From CAVREM01 sp963728825 (GTDB lineage Bacteria > Acidobacteriota > Vicinamibacteria > Vicinamibacterales > CAVVIG01), in NCBI GenBank assembly GCA_963728825.1, contig CAVSLA010000002.1:186001-250000 (forward strand): a stretch of 64,000 nt of DNA, given 5' to 3'. The position numbers were made by a program, and so were the translations under genes. Numbering within the stretch: position 1 is the first letter of the stretch; each line of letters begins with the position of its first letter. The notes under the pieces were generated by a model, which was not told where the DNA came from, ran no database searches, and saw only the letters and a program-made list of their open reading frames with translations. This document shows positions 8,255-17,542 of this stretch, piece after piece.

Positions 8255-9381
8255 ATCGCTTCGCGTTGCGCGTCGGCGATTCCGGTCTGGAGGTCGGCGT
8301 GCAGCAGCCGGTGAAAGAGATGTTCGCCGGCTTCACGGCGCACCGACAACCGTCCGGCCGTGTACGCACTCGAGCGCAGACCTTGCTGGACCGACGTGCA
8401 GATCGCGACGTCCTCGTCCTGAATCCGTTCGGCGATCTCGATGCTGGCGCGGTTGTGCGGCAGCGCCTCACCTGACACATCCGAGAAGTAGAAGTCGAAC
8501 AGCACCGCGGTCCGGTCGACGCCCAGCGGGACGACCAGGTTGGTGTCCATCGCACCGCCGTAGCAGTTGATCATGAAGTTCGGATAAATCCAGAAGTAGG
8601 AGGCGCGATCGCCGTGTCGTACGGCGCCGGTTTCCTCTTCGCCGCCACCCACCAGGGGACTCGACTGCAGGCAGAAGCGCGCCCCGTTTTCGATCGTGTA
8701 GGTCGCGTAATCGAGCACGCTGTCGAGGCCCTTGTGCAGATGCGGCACGTGATAGCCGCCGTCGAGATAGTTGTCGACGAAGACTTTCCAGTTGCAGTCG
8801 AGCAGGTATCTCCGCTGTTCCATCCAGGTCAACGATTGAAGGCCGAGCGGGGCGATCCGCGCCATGAGATCCGCGCCGAGAAAATCCTCCAGCGCTGGCG
8901 TCTTGCGGTGCACGGCGACCAGCACCCAGGACTCCCAGACTTCGACCTGCACCGGCACCAGTCCCTGAGCCGATCGATCGAAGTCGCAGACGCCGCCGAA
9001 ATCGGGAGTCCCTTTGAGCGCGCCGTCCAGGCCGTAGGTCCAACCGTGATACGGACAGCGCAGCACCAGCGCCGAGCCTTCGGGATCGGTGACGACCGCC
9101 GCGGCGTGATGCCGGCACACGTTGAAAAACCCGCGCAGCACCCCATCCGCGCCGCGCACCACAACGATCGGCTCACCCGCCGCCGTGGTGCCGGAGATGA
9201 ACTGTCCAGCCCGGCCGACCTGTTCAGTGCGACCGACCACCTGCCACGATTTGGCGAACACCGTGCGGCGCTCGAGTTCGAGAAGGCGCGCGTCGTGGTA
9301 CCACGAAGAGGGAATCGTCGACGCGCGCTCGAGCGGAGCGTTCGGATCGTAGGCGTGCAGAAGCTCATCGAGCGAAGGCAT
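8251..9381 (-). CDS. Rieske-type aromatic-ring-hydroxylating oxygenase, alpha subunit
   Basis: 376 residues from the ATG at 9381; a longer frame upstream runs into a repeat element and is rejected. The Rieske [2Fe-2S] ligands are C89-R-H91 (NVCRHH) and C109-P-Y-H112. In the catalytic domain, NWKVFVDNYLDGGYH is the mononuclear-iron region, with the bridging Asp and probable ligands H211 and H216. It would hydroxylate or demethylate an aromatic or quaternary-amine substrate using electrons from a ferredoxin/reductase. No beta subunit, ferredoxin or reductase is adjacent, so the electron donor must be elsewhere. The sequence resembles the choline monooxygenase / phenylpropionate-dioxygenase type; the substrate is not predictable from context. 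Confidence 0.92.
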   Translation of the reverse strand: MPSLDELLHAYDPNAPLERASTIPSSWYHDARLLELERRTVFAKSWQVVGRTEQVGRAGQFISGTTAAGEPIVVVRGADGVLRGFFNVCRHHAAAVVTDPEGSALVLRCPYHGWTYGLDGALKGTPDFGGVCDFDRSAQGLVPVQVEVWESWVLVAVHRKTPALEDFLGADLMARIAPLGLQSLTWMEQRRYLLDCNWKVFVDNYLDGGYHVPHLHKGLDSVLDYATYTIENGARFCLQSSPLVGGGEEETGAVRHGDRASYFWIYPNFMINCYGGAMDTNLVVPLGVDRTAVLFDFYFSDVSGEALPHNRASIEIAERIQDEDVAICTSVQQGLRSSAYTAGRLSVRREAGEHLFHRLLHADLQTGIADAQREAI

Positions 9382-9443
9382 CGAGCTCGGATCCTCCTGA
9401 ATGCTGTCGACAATAGTAGGGGAAACGGAGATTGCGGAGCTAA

Positions 9444-9686
9444 ACGGTTCAACACGGAGGCACGGGGTCACGGAGGGACGCGGAGAAACCCTGAAGCGCG
9501 CGACCGAGCGGCCGGCAACGCCGGCCGCGTGCTGACGACGAAAGAGCTCCAGAAAATGCAAGCCCAACGAACCAGTGGCTTTTATGTTCTCGAGCTCTTT
9601 CGTCGTCAGCGCCCCGCTCTGCGGGGCGGTCGCACGCTGCAGTCTTCTCCGTGTTCTTCGTGTCTCCGCTCTCCGTGTTGAACCGT
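9444..9686. repeat. 245-bp-class palindromic element, copy 1
   Basis: Fills the gap between the Rieske gene and the serine hydrolase gene. The outer arms are a perfect 16-bp inverted repeat (9444-9459 and 9671-9686, starting ACGGTTCAACACGGAG). An inner arm of 19 bp is also perfect (9531-9549 and 9592-9610, core GACGACGAAAGAGCTC). Two smaller GC hairpins lie between them near 9509-9529 and 9610-9629. No reading frame is plausible. A second copy of nearly equal length and the same orientation lies at 11094-11338. Confidence 0.8.
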
Positions 9687-9711
9687 CTTGCTCCGTACCC
9701 TCCGTGGCGGT

Positions 9712-11046
9712 TCAGCGCGTCAACGCCTGATAGACGAGCGGCTGAAAGGCCGCGGCGACAGTCGCCCCGGGGTATCGCTGCACCATGGCGATCGCGACCA
9801 GGCGCTCTTTCGGATCAACCCAGAAGTTCGTGCCGTAGATGCCGCTCCAGCCGTAGATCCCCTCTGAGCCGAGCGCCTGTGTGGCGGCAAGATCGGTCAC
9901 GACGCTGAACCCGAGCCCGAACCCCGTGCCCGGACCGAGCAGCAGGCCCGGCGTCGTCAGGTCCTCGGTGTGGCTGGCCGACATCAACTCGACGCTCTTC
10001 GGGCTGAGCAGGCGCACCCCGTCCACCGCACCGCCGCCGGCGAGCATCAACGCGAAGCGTGCGTAATCGCGGGCGGTCGAGGCCAGGCCGGCCCCGCCGG
10101 AAAAGTACTTCTTCGGGGCTTTGTAGTAGGCGACCGGCGACATGTGCGTGTTGCCGAATGACTCGGGATCCTTCATCGGGCGAATGCCGTTCGCCTCGGG
10201 GGCATAGACCGTGGCCAAGCGCGCCCACTTGGCCGTCGGTACCACGAAATCGGTGTCGACCATGCCGAGCGGCTTGAAGATCCGCTCGCGCAGGAACACG
10301 TCGAACGCCTGGCCCGACGCGACCTCGACGACACGTCCGAGCACGTCGGTCGACAGGCTGTAGTTCCACGCCGCCCCCGGCTGACTCATGAGCGGTTGGG
10401 CGGCCAGCTTGTCGATGCCTTCTGCCAGTGTCATCTCGGTCACCGTCAAGCCGTCGACGACACCGTTGGTCCGGTAGGCGTTGCCGACCGGGCCGTTGTT
10501 CAGGAATCCGTAACTCAGCCCCAATCGATGCGTGAGGAGATCGCGGATGGTCATCCCGCGACGGGCATTGTCGGTCGACGTGCCGTCCTGGCCGAGGACG
10601 CGCTGCTGCTTGAAGGCGGGGATGAAACGAGACACCGGGTCGTTCAACCGCAGCTTGCCTTCCTCGTACAGCATCATGATCGCGACGCTGGTGATCGGCT
10701 TGCTCATCGAGGCGATCCGGAAAATCGTGTCCTCGCGCATCGCGGTCTTGCTCTCGAGGTCCTGGAAGCCGGTCGCGTGGACGTCGACGACCTTGCCGTC
10801 GCGGCCGACCAGCGTGACGATGCCGGCCGCTTCGCGGCGGGCGACGATCTCCTGCATCCCGCGGTGGAGGCGTCCGAGGCGCTCCGAGGAGATGCCGACG
10901 CTCTCGGGAGTGGCCGTCGCGGCCGGCCGGGCCGCTACTGGCCGCGCCGGCGCCGGGCGAGCCGGAGCGACTTGTTGCGCGAGCGCAACGTATCCGCCCG
11001 CGGCAACCAACGTAGAGAGAACGAGGGCACGCACCCAGGACTTCAT
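9712..11046 (-). CDS. Exported CubicO/class C beta-lactamase-fold serine hydrolase
   Basis: 444 residues with a Sec signal ending ALAQQ and an Ala/Pro-rich linker (about 28-45). The catalytic SxxK is S113-M-S-K116 (IASMSKPIT). The second motif is in WNYSLSTDVLG, and a third-box-like GWSGIYGTNFW lies near the end. Such proteins are esterases, peptidases or amidases; a role in beta-lactam resistance cannot be claimed. The start at 11046 is chosen because the signal peptide follows directly. Its two ends are bracketed by the two copies of the palindromic element, which makes it look like a cassette. Confidence 0.9.
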   Translation of the reverse strand: MKSWVRALVLSTLVAAGGYVALAQQVAPARPAPARPVAARPAATATPESVGISSERLGRLHRGMQEIVARREAAGIVTLVGRDGKVVDVHATGFQDLESKTAMREDTIFRIASMSKPITSVAIMMLYEEGKLRLNDPVSRFIPAFKQQRVLGQDGTSTDNARRGMTIRDLLTHRLGLSYGFLNNGPVGNAYRTNGVVDGLTVTEMTLAEGIDKLAAQPLMSQPGAAWNYSLSTDVLGRVVEVASGQAFDVFLRERIFKPLGMVDTDFVVPTAKWARLATVYAPEANGIRPMKDPESFGNTHMSPVAYYKAPKKYFSGGAGLASTARDYARFALMLAGGGAVDGVRLLSPKSVELMSASHTEDLTTPGLLLGPGTGFGLGFSVVTDLAATQALGSEGIYGWSGIYGTNFWVDPKERLVAIAMVQRYPGATVAAAFQPLVYQALTR

Positions 11047-11093
11047 GAATCCTCCAGATTCGAAAGAATGGAGCGAACGGAGCCTACGGAGGG

Positions 11094-11338
11094 CACAGAC
11101 TAACACGGAGGCACGGTGGGACGGAGATCACACGGAGAAGACTGACGCGCGACCGCCCGCGAAGCGGGGCGCCGACGACAAAAGAGCCCGTGAAAACGCA
11201 AGCCCTGGAATGACGTGGCTTGTGTTTTCACGAGCTCTTTCGTCGTCGGCACGCGGCCGGCGGTGCCGGCCGCTGGTCGCGCCGCAGCCGCTGCCTCCGT
11301 GCGTGCTCCGCCGCTCCGGGTCTCCGTGTTGGTCTGTG
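11094..11338. repeat. 245-bp-class palindromic element, copy 2
   Basis: Same architecture and orientation as the copy at 9444-9686. The outer arms at 11094-11110 and 11322-11338 match at 16 of 17 positions (containing AACACGGAG). The inner arms at 11171-11204 and 11217-11250 match at 31 of 34 positions around a 12-nt loop, with the same GACGAC-AAAGAGC core as copy 1. It occupies the gap between two minus-strand genes. Apart from this element nothing else is visible between 11047 and 11370. Confidence 0.8.
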
Positions 11339-11370
11339 ACCTCCGTCATCTCCGCGGCCGCGGCTGCCGG

Positions 11371-12321
11371 CTATCGCGATGATTCCTGTTCGCGCGCGCC
11401 GGCGAGGATGCCGACCATCCCGAGGTTGCCCTCGTGGCACGCGTACTGATAGATCTGTTCGTCGGTCTTGCGCATCGGCACTGCCGCCGTCCACGGCCTG
11501 GTCCAGGTGCCGGGATCGGTGACCGTGAATTCGTAGACCAGCGTCTGCGCGTCGCGCAGCGTGAAGCGCTCGACCAGCTGCAACTGCTCCGATGGCGGCA
11601 CCCGGAGACCAATCGTCCCGGTGCCGTTCGCGGTGAAGTTCTTCGTCTCGACAACCAGCGTGTCGCCCTCCCACCGGCCGCGCGACTCGCCGAGCCAGCG
11701 CCGGTTCACGCCGTGCGGCCGCGTGCTGAGGGGAACGACCCGTGCGTCATGGACCATCTCATTCAGGATCACGACATGGTCCCGCGTCTGAATCAGCTGG
11801 ATGTTGTTGTTGTAGCCGCTCGGCATGATCGGCGGCCCGGAGTTGAAGCCGAGCAGACAGCGTTCCCAGGTCGGTCGGTCCTCCGGTCCGGCGGCGGGGC
11901 TCTTCAGCTGTTCGGCGCGCGCCGAGGCTCGCTGCTGGGCCGCCGGCGTCATCGGCGGCAATCGCCCGTCGGCCGGGTCGACGATCAGCGACGACCGTTT
12001 GTCGTCAACCACCCGGTTGCCGAAGTCGAACCAGAACTGGTTGTAGGTACCGGGGTCGCCCGGGCGTGGCGCGCGGTCGACCCGCGTCTCGGCGCTGCGC
12101 TGCTCGAGCGCGGCGACCTCCTCCGCGGACAGCACCTCTCGGTCCGCGAACTGCGATGGCCGCTCGAGCGGCGTGATCGTGCGGAAGTCCCAGATGCCTT
12201 GTAAGTCGGGCCGGCCGTCCGGCGTCCGCGGCAGCTTGGGCTGCGCGATCGCCAGCGCCGGCGTCATCGTCACGACCAGGAGCGCTGACCAGATCGATGA
12301 CGGAACGAATCGTGGACGCAT
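11371..12321 (-). CDS. Exported protein of the 'PRT-x-DG-x-PDLQG' family, function unknown
   Basis: 316 residues. The Sec signal ends ALAIAQ, followed directly by the family signature LPRTPDGRPDLQGIWDF. Further conserved blocks shared with the paralogues at 19458 and 20541 are GTYNQFWFD, SSLIVDPADG, GPEDRPTWERC, a VVILNEMVHDAR block, GRWEGDTLVVET and the C-terminal YACHEGNLGMVGILAGAR. I know of no biochemical function. The family is expanded in Acidobacteria and is often near quinoproteins. The invariant Cys/His in ACHEGN and the acidic residues of WEGD would be first candidates for a functional site. Confidence 0.75.
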   Translation of the reverse strand: MRPRFVPSSIWSALLVVTMTPALAIAQPKLPRTPDGRPDLQGIWDFRTITPLERPSQFADREVLSAEEVAALEQRSAETRVDRAPRPGDPGTYNQFWFDFGNRVVDDKRSSLIVDPADGRLPPMTPAAQQRASARAEQLKSPAAGPEDRPTWERCLLGFNSGPPIMPSGYNNNIQLIQTRDHVVILNEMVHDARVVPLSTRPHGVNRRWLGESRGRWEGDTLVVETKNFTANGTGTIGLRVPPSEQLQLVERFTLRDAQTLVYEFTVTDPGTWTRPWTAAVPMRKTDEQIYQYACHEGNLGMVGILAGAREQESSR

Positions 12322-12354
12322 GGCGTCGACCCTCCTCGGACGCTACTGCGTGAT

Positions 12355-12855
12355 CTATTTATGGCGATCCCAGCGCAGGCGGCCGGTGACGCGGTCGCCG
12401 TTCTTGGTCGAGAGATACAGCGTCTGGCCATCGGGAGACAACTCGTAATAGCGCGGCATCGCCTGGCCGACCATGTTCTGGCTGACGGAGCCCTCGACGT
12501 GGTGCGTCACGACGCCGCGTTCGGCGTCGATCTCGTAGCGGCCGAAATACGCGACATAGCCGGCGGCGGCCGCAGCGCGTTCGGCGTCCGATGCCCCGCG
12601 ACCCGCCCGCGGCCGGTCCTTCGCCATCAGCTGCGCCGACATCCGGCCGGCAGCGTCGTAGCTGATCTGCCCGACGGTGAAATTGGTTGGCGTTTCAACA
12701 CCTTTCTCGTCGTAGCTGACGTACGACACGAGCCGGTAACTGCCGATCAGCTGCTGCTTTACCTTCGCTGCGTCCGGGCGCGACTGGGCGCCGGGCGTCG
12801 CGAGCACACCAAGAAGCACAAGAATGAAGCCGCACGTTCGAACCGTCAGGGTCAT
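12355..12855 (-). CDS. Exported lipocalin-like domain protein
   Basis: 166 residues from the ATG at 12855, which opens a signal peptide ending TPGAQS. The mature part fits the lipocalin-like family (PF13924 type): LIGSYRLVSYVSYDEKG, VGQISYDAAGRMSAQL and a repeated beta-strand pattern to the end. These proteins are small single-domain barrels of unknown ligand. It lies 33 bp upstream of the 'PRT-x-DG' gene on the same strand and probably shares its transcript. Confidence 0.78.
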   Translation of the reverse strand: MTLTVRTCGFILVLLGVLATPGAQSRPDAAKVKQQLIGSYRLVSYVSYDEKGVETPTNFTVGQISYDAAGRMSAQLMAKDRPRAGRGASDAERAAAAAGYVAYFGRYEIDAERGVVTHHVEGSVSQNMVGQAMPRYYELSPDGQTLYLSTKNGDRVTGRLRWDRHK

Positions 12856-12931
12856 CGATATCCTCCCAGCCGGGTCGAGGCTAGCACCCGAAGGACCGCT
12901 AATCAACGGCATTCGCCGATGAGACTCATGG

Positions 12932-12979
12932 CCCTAAGCCCTCAGCCCGAGCCCTCAGCCCTGAGCCCTTAGCCCTCTG
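12932..12979. repeat. Heptad tandem repeat with unit close to CCCTCAG
   Basis: Seven consecutive units starting with CCC and ending in AG or a close variant (CCCTAAG, CCCTCAG, CCCGAG, CCCTGAG, CCCTTAG); one unit is a base short. It lies between divergent genes. A TATACT hexamer at 12987-12992 directly after it may be the -10 box of the gene starting at 13019. A short remnant of the same unit is seen near 20507-20522. Confidence 0.65.
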
Positions 12980-13018
12980 TACACGGTATACTCACGCCGC
13001 GATCACCGGAGGCCCGAG

Positions 13019-14356
13019 ATGCGTCCCCGTCTGTTCCTCGTCCTTGCACTCGCGACGCTGACGTCGACGGCCTGGGCGGCTGATCAATGGCCGCAGTTCC
13101 GGGGTCTCTCCGCGGGCACCGTGGCCGACGATCCGGCCCTGCCAGACCGCTGGAGCGAGACCGAAAACGTCGCCTGGAAGACCGACATTCCCGGAACCGG
13201 CTGGAGCTCGCCGGTGGTGTGGGATGACCATGTCCTGGTGACCGCGACGATCAGCCCCGCGTCCGAACCTCAGCCGATCAAAGGCCTCTACGACCCGGGC
13301 GACGAGAACGGCCGCACGCGGTCCACCGCCGAACATCGCTGGATGATTTACGACGTGGACTTCAAAACCGGGCGGATCCGCTGGGAGCACGAGCTGGCGC
13401 GATCCGTTCCGAAAGTCCAGCGGCACATCAAGAACAGCTTCGCGTCGGAAACGCCGGTGACCGACGGCGAGCGTGTCTATGTGTACTTCGGCAGCATCGG
13501 CGTGCTGGCGGCCCTCGATCTGAACGGCCGTCGCGTGTGGATGCAGGAGCTCGGAGCCTACGACGGCCGGCAGGCATTCGGTACCGCGGCATCACCCACC
13601 CTGCACAATGACCGGGTCATCGTCGTGCACGACAACGCGACCGAGTCGTTCATGGCGGCCTACGACAAGAAGACCGGCAAGCAGGTCTGGCGGGTCAAAC
13701 GTGACGAGGTCGAGAACTGGTCGACGCCGTTCGTCTGGGAGAACGAGCTCCGCACCGAGATCGTGACCTCGGGACTGCGGAAGGTCCGCTCGTACGACCT
13801 CGACGGGCAGCTGTTATGGGAGTTGTCCGGCATGACGGTCAACGTCACGCCGACGCCGTTCGCCCGTCACGGGCTGGTGTTCATCAACTCGGGGTATCCC
13901 GGCGCGTCGCCGCGGCCGGTGTATGCGATCCGCCCCGGCGCCTCCGGCGACATCTCGCTCAAGGGCGATCAGACCAGCAACGAGTTCGTGGTCTGGTATC
14001 AGCCGCTGCTCGGCACCTACAACACCTCGTCGCTGGTGCATGGCGATCTGTACTACACGCTGCTCGATCGCGGTTTTCTGCTGTGCCACGAGGCCAAGAC
14101 CGGACGTCAGGTCTACGGACGGCAGCGTATCTCGGCCGAAGCGAGCGGCTTCACTGCCTCGCCGTGGGCCTACAACGGCAAGATCTTCCTGTTGAGCGAG
14201 GACGGCGACACGTTCGTGGTCGAAGCCGGTCGCGAGTTCAAGCTGGTTGGCAAGAACTCGCTGAACGAAATGGCACTCGCGACCCCAGCCGTGGTTCGCG
14301 GCAGCCTGATCATCCGCACGCAGTCGAAGCTGTATCGGATCGCGAAGAAGGGCTAA
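13019..14356 (+). CDS. Exported PQQ-binding-like beta-propeller protein
   Basis: 445 residues with a Sec signal ending AWAAD. The repeated pattern is that of PQQ-type/BamB-like propeller blades: VAWKTDIPGTGWSSPVVW, LDLNGRRVWMQ, DKKTGKQVWRVKR, DGQLLWELSG. It lacks the catalytic features and the length (about 570-700 residues) of true quinoprotein dehydrogenases, so a structural or assembly role, or a non-catalytic relative, is more likely. It is the first gene of a tightly overlapping set of three; its stop shares one base with the next start (TAATG). A CGGAGG ribosome-binding site precedes the ATG. Confidence 0.85.
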   Translation: MRPRLFLVLALATLTSTAWAADQWPQFRGLSAGTVADDPALPDRWSETENVAWKTDIPGTGWSSPVVWDDHVLVTATISPASEPQPIKGLYDPGDENGRTRSTAEHRWMIYDVDFKTGRIRWEHELARSVPKVQRHIKNSFASETPVTDGERVYVYFGSIGVLAALDLNGRRVWMQELGAYDGRQAFGTAASPTLHNDRVIVVHDNATESFMAAYDKKTGKQVWRVKRDEVENWSTPFVWENELRTEIVTSGLRKVRSYDLDGQLLWELSGMTVNVTPTPFARHGLVFINSGYPGASPRPVYAIRPGASGDISLKGDQTSNEFVVWYQPLLGTYNTSSLVHGDLYYTLLDRGFLLCHEAKTGRQVYGRQRISAEASGFTASPWAYNGKIFLLSEDGDTFVVEAGREFKLVGKNSLNEMALATPAVVRGSLIIRTQSKLYRIAKKG

Positions 14357-15318
14357 TGACCACGACGGCAGCATTCTGCGTCGCGATCTGCCTGGCAATC
14401 GGCGTGGCGACGCCGGCGTCGGCGCAGCCCGTCAGCGTCACCCAGGTCGGGTCCTTCAAGGTGCCGGCCGACACCGTAGAGATTCGCGGATCGTACGCAT
14501 TTGTTGCCGGAGGCCGCACGCTGACGGTTCTCGATCTGTCCGATCCGGCATCACCCAAAAAGGCCGGCGAATACGCCTTCCCGGAACAGATCTGGTCGTT
14601 CCGCATCGTCGGGTCGCATGCCTACGTCGCCGCGAATTTCTTCGGGTTGGGAATCCTCGACATCTCCAAGCCGGCATCGCCGACGCTCCGCGCGTCGTTC
14701 AAGACACCCGGACAGGCCAAAGGCGTCGCGCTCATCGGCACGACCGCCTTTGTCGCCGATCACATGTCAGGCGTCGACATCGTCGATCTGTCGTCGCTGG
14801 ACAAGCCGGTCGGGCGCGGATCGTTCTTCGTGGACGGGTACGCCAGAGACGTCGCGGCCTCGAGCCGATACGCCTACGCGGTCGATGCACCCACGGGGTT
14901 GTATGCGCTCGACCCGACGCGTTCGGGATCACCGGAAGCGGTCGGCCAGGTGCAGTCGGCCACCGCGCCGCAGTCGATCGAGGTCATCGAGCTCGGCGGC
15001 CGCGTCATCGCGTGTCTCGTTGGCGGCGGCGCGCTGCAGCTCTACGACGTGACCGACCCCCTCAAGCCGGTCCATCTCACGAATTACAAGACACCCGGCG
15101 GCCGGCCGGCGCGCGTGACGTTCGAAGGGACGCGCGCCTACGTCGCCGACGGCCGCGAAGGCGTGCAAATCGTCAATCTCGCAAACCCCTCTTCCCCGGT
15201 TATCATCGGCACCATCAAGACGACCGCACCGGCGCGCGATGTCGCCGTCGGCAGCGGTCTCGTGGTGGTGGCGGTCGGCATGGGCGAGGGCAATGAAGAA
15301 GTGGTGGTCCTACGATGA
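14356..15318 (+). CDS. LVIVD-repeat beta-propeller protein, exported
   Basis: 320 residues; the signal peptide ends ASAQP. At least five LVIVD-type repeats can be picked out by the pattern 'AYVA--..-L-ILDISKPASP': TVLDLSDPASPKKAG, GILDISKPASPTLRA, DIVDLSSLDKPVGRG, QLYDVTDPLKPVHLT, QIVNLANPSSPVIIG. Such repeats form surface or periplasmic propellers, probably for binding. The ATG overlaps the previous stop by one base, and its own stop overlaps the next start by 4 bp, so translation of the three genes is coupled. Confidence 0.85.
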   Translation: MTTTAAFCVAICLAIGVATPASAQPVSVTQVGSFKVPADTVEIRGSYAFVAGGRTLTVLDLSDPASPKKAGEYAFPEQIWSFRIVGSHAYVAANFFGLGILDISKPASPTLRASFKTPGQAKGVALIGTTAFVADHMSGVDIVDLSSLDKPVGRGSFFVDGYARDVAASSRYAYAVDAPTGLYALDPTRSGSPEAVGQVQSATAPQSIEVIELGGRVIACLVGGGALQLYDVTDPLKPVHLTNYKTPGGRPARVTFEGTRAYVADGREGVQIVNLANPSSPVIIGTIKTTAPARDVAVGSGLVVVAVGMGEGNEEVVVLR

Positions 15319-17457
15319 TGCTCAGAATATCGTTCGCAGCACTGTTAGCGTTTTTCTTTGCCGGGTTCATGTCGGCTCAGCAGCCGCCCCGGGCGGTGGC
15401 CATCGACAACGACGACATCGGCGGCGTCGTGACCAGCGCGAAAGGACCTGAGGCCGGCGTCTGGGTCATCGCCGAAACGACCGGCCTGGGCACCAAGTTC
15501 CGCAAGATCGTCGTCACCGACGATGCCGGCCGCTACGTGGTGCCGGATCTGCCGCGCGGCGACTACTCGCTCTGGGTCCGCGGCTACGGCCTGACCGACT
15601 CCAAGCCGGTGACCGGACGCCCGGGGCAGCAGAGCAATCTTCAGGCGGTCATCGCCGCGACACCGAAGGACGCCGCGGCGGTCTATCCCGCCAACTACTG
15701 GTACTCGATGATCAAGGTTCCCGATAAGAGCGAATTCCCGGGTACCGGCCCGACCGGCAACGGCATCTCGCCGAACATGCGCTCGCAGGCCGACTGGATC
15801 AGCGGGATGAAGGACGGCTGCCAGCTGTGTCATCAGATGGGGAATCGCGCGACCCGGGAATTCGTCAAACCGATTCCGAACGCCCATTCGACTGCCGAAG
15901 GGTGGGACATGCGCGTGCGCGCGGGGCAGCGCGGACCGAACATGAGCGGCGCGCTGGATCGCTTCGGCCGCCGCCGGGCGATCGAGATGTTCGCCGACTG
16001 GACCGATCGCATCAACAAGGGCGAGGTGCCGCCGCAGCCGCCGCGACCACAGGGAGCGGAGCGTAATCTGGTGCTCACGCAGTGGGATTGGGGCGGCCAG
16101 CACTCCTACATCCATGACGAGGTGGCGGCCGACAAGCGGAATCCGACGATCGGCGCACGCGGCAAGGTCTACGGCGTCGACTTCACCGCTGACGCGCTGC
16201 TGTGGGTCGATCCGGTCGAGCACACGTCCGGCAGCATCCCGATTCCGGTGCTCAAGCCGGGCGCGCCCTCCTACATTCCGGCGAAGATCGCGGCGCCGTC
16301 ACCGGTACTGGGGCGAGCAAGTGATCTTCAACAACCCGGTCCATCCGCACAATCCGATGATGGACCAGCGGCAGCGCGTCTGGATGACGGCGGCGGTGCG
16401 GCCTTCGGCCAACCCGGAGTACTGCAAGGGCGGCGACGGCAACGTGTTCGGCAAGAACTATCCGATGCAGCAGAGCAGCCGGCAGGCGGCCGTCTACGAT
16501 CCGCGCACCCAGAAGACCGTTCCGGTCGACACCTGCTACGCCACGCATCACCTGCAGTTCGCCGAGGACAAGGACAACACGCTGTACTTCTCGGGCGACA
16601 CCAACGTGATCGGCTGGATCAACACGCGGATCTGGGATGAGACGGGCGATGCCGCCAAGGCGCAGGGCTGGTGCCCGCTGGTCGTCGACACCAACGGCGA
16701 CGGCAAGATCGGCCCCTACACGCAGCCGAACGAGCCGAGAGATCCGGCGCGCGACATGCGCGTCTCCGGGTTTGCCTACGGAATCATCATCAGTCCGACC
16801 GATGGATCGATCTGGTGGGCCAACGCGGGCGTGCCGGGCCGTATCGGCCGCCTCGAGCTCGGCAGCAATCCGCCCATGACGTGCCGCGCGGAGGTGTTCG
16901 AGCCGCCCTACAACCCGCCGAACACGATCACCGGCTTCACACCTCGCGGCATCGATGTCGACAGAAACGGCGTGTTGTGGACGGGCCTCTCAGGCGGGCC
17001 GCACATGGCGTCGTTCGACCGACGCAAGTGCAAGACACTGACCGGACCGACGGCCACCGGTCAGCACTGCGCCGAAGGCTGGACCCTGTATCCCGCCCCG
17101 GGCCCGCAGATGAAGGGGACTGACATCACCGGCAGCGCCGACTTCTCGTATTACAACTGGGTCGACCAGTTCGACACGCTCGGTCTCGGCCAGAACGTGC
17201 CGATCCTGAACGGCTCGGGCTCCGATTCGCTGCTGGCGCTGGTGAACGGGAAGTTCATGGTGCTGCGGGTGCCGTATCCGCTCGGCTTCTATTCACGCGG
17301 CCTCGACGGCCGCATCGACGACCCGAAAGCCGGCTGGAAGGGCAGAGGGGTCTGGGCCGACTACGGCACGAACCTGGTGTGGCACATCGAGGGCGAAACC
17401 AACGCGCGCAGCGCGCTGGTCAAGTTCCAGCTGCGGCCGGATCCGCTAGCCAAATAG
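15315..17457 (+). pseudogene. Carboxypeptidase-regulatory / cytochrome-like / lyase-type propeller protein, frameshifted at 16304-16305
   Basis: A signal peptide ends MSAQQ, then a carboxypeptidase-regulatory domain (about 30-110: GVVTSAKGPEAGVWVI, DDAGRYVVPDLPRG), then a single haem c motif CQLCH (residues about 175-179). After 16305 the frame moves on by one base and the protein continues YWGEQVIFNN to a C-terminal virginiamycin-B-lyase-like propeller (SPTDGSIWWANAGVPGRIGRL, RGIDVDRNGVLWTG). Removing one G from CCGGTAC gives a continuous protein of about 713 residues. It is the third gene of the coupled operon. As it stands only the N-terminal half would be made from the normal start. Confidence 0.85.
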
Positions 17458-17460
17458 CGC

Positions 17461-17539
17461 CGTTCTTGGTTCTACGTTCTTCGTTCTAGGTTCGCGCCCA
17501 GAACGGAGAACGCAGAACCGGAACGTAGAACGTAGAACG
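17461..17539. repeat. Heptad palindromic element with unit close to GTTCTAC/GTAGAAC
   Basis: The left half is built of GTTCTAC, GTTCTTC and GTTCTAG units; the right half of the complementary GAACGTA, GAACGCA and GAACGGA units, about a 7-bp unspaced GCGCCCA-like centre. The unit length is 7. It lies exactly between two convergent stops (17457 and 17543) and could fold into a long hairpin acting as a two-way transcription barrier. Confidence 0.7.
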
Positions 17540-17542
17540 TCA

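Noticed and set aside
9712..11046. Calling the serine hydrolases beta-lactamase resistance genes
   Set aside because: The fold and SxxK motif are shared by many esterases and peptidases; no specific beta-lactamase signatures or resistance context is visible.
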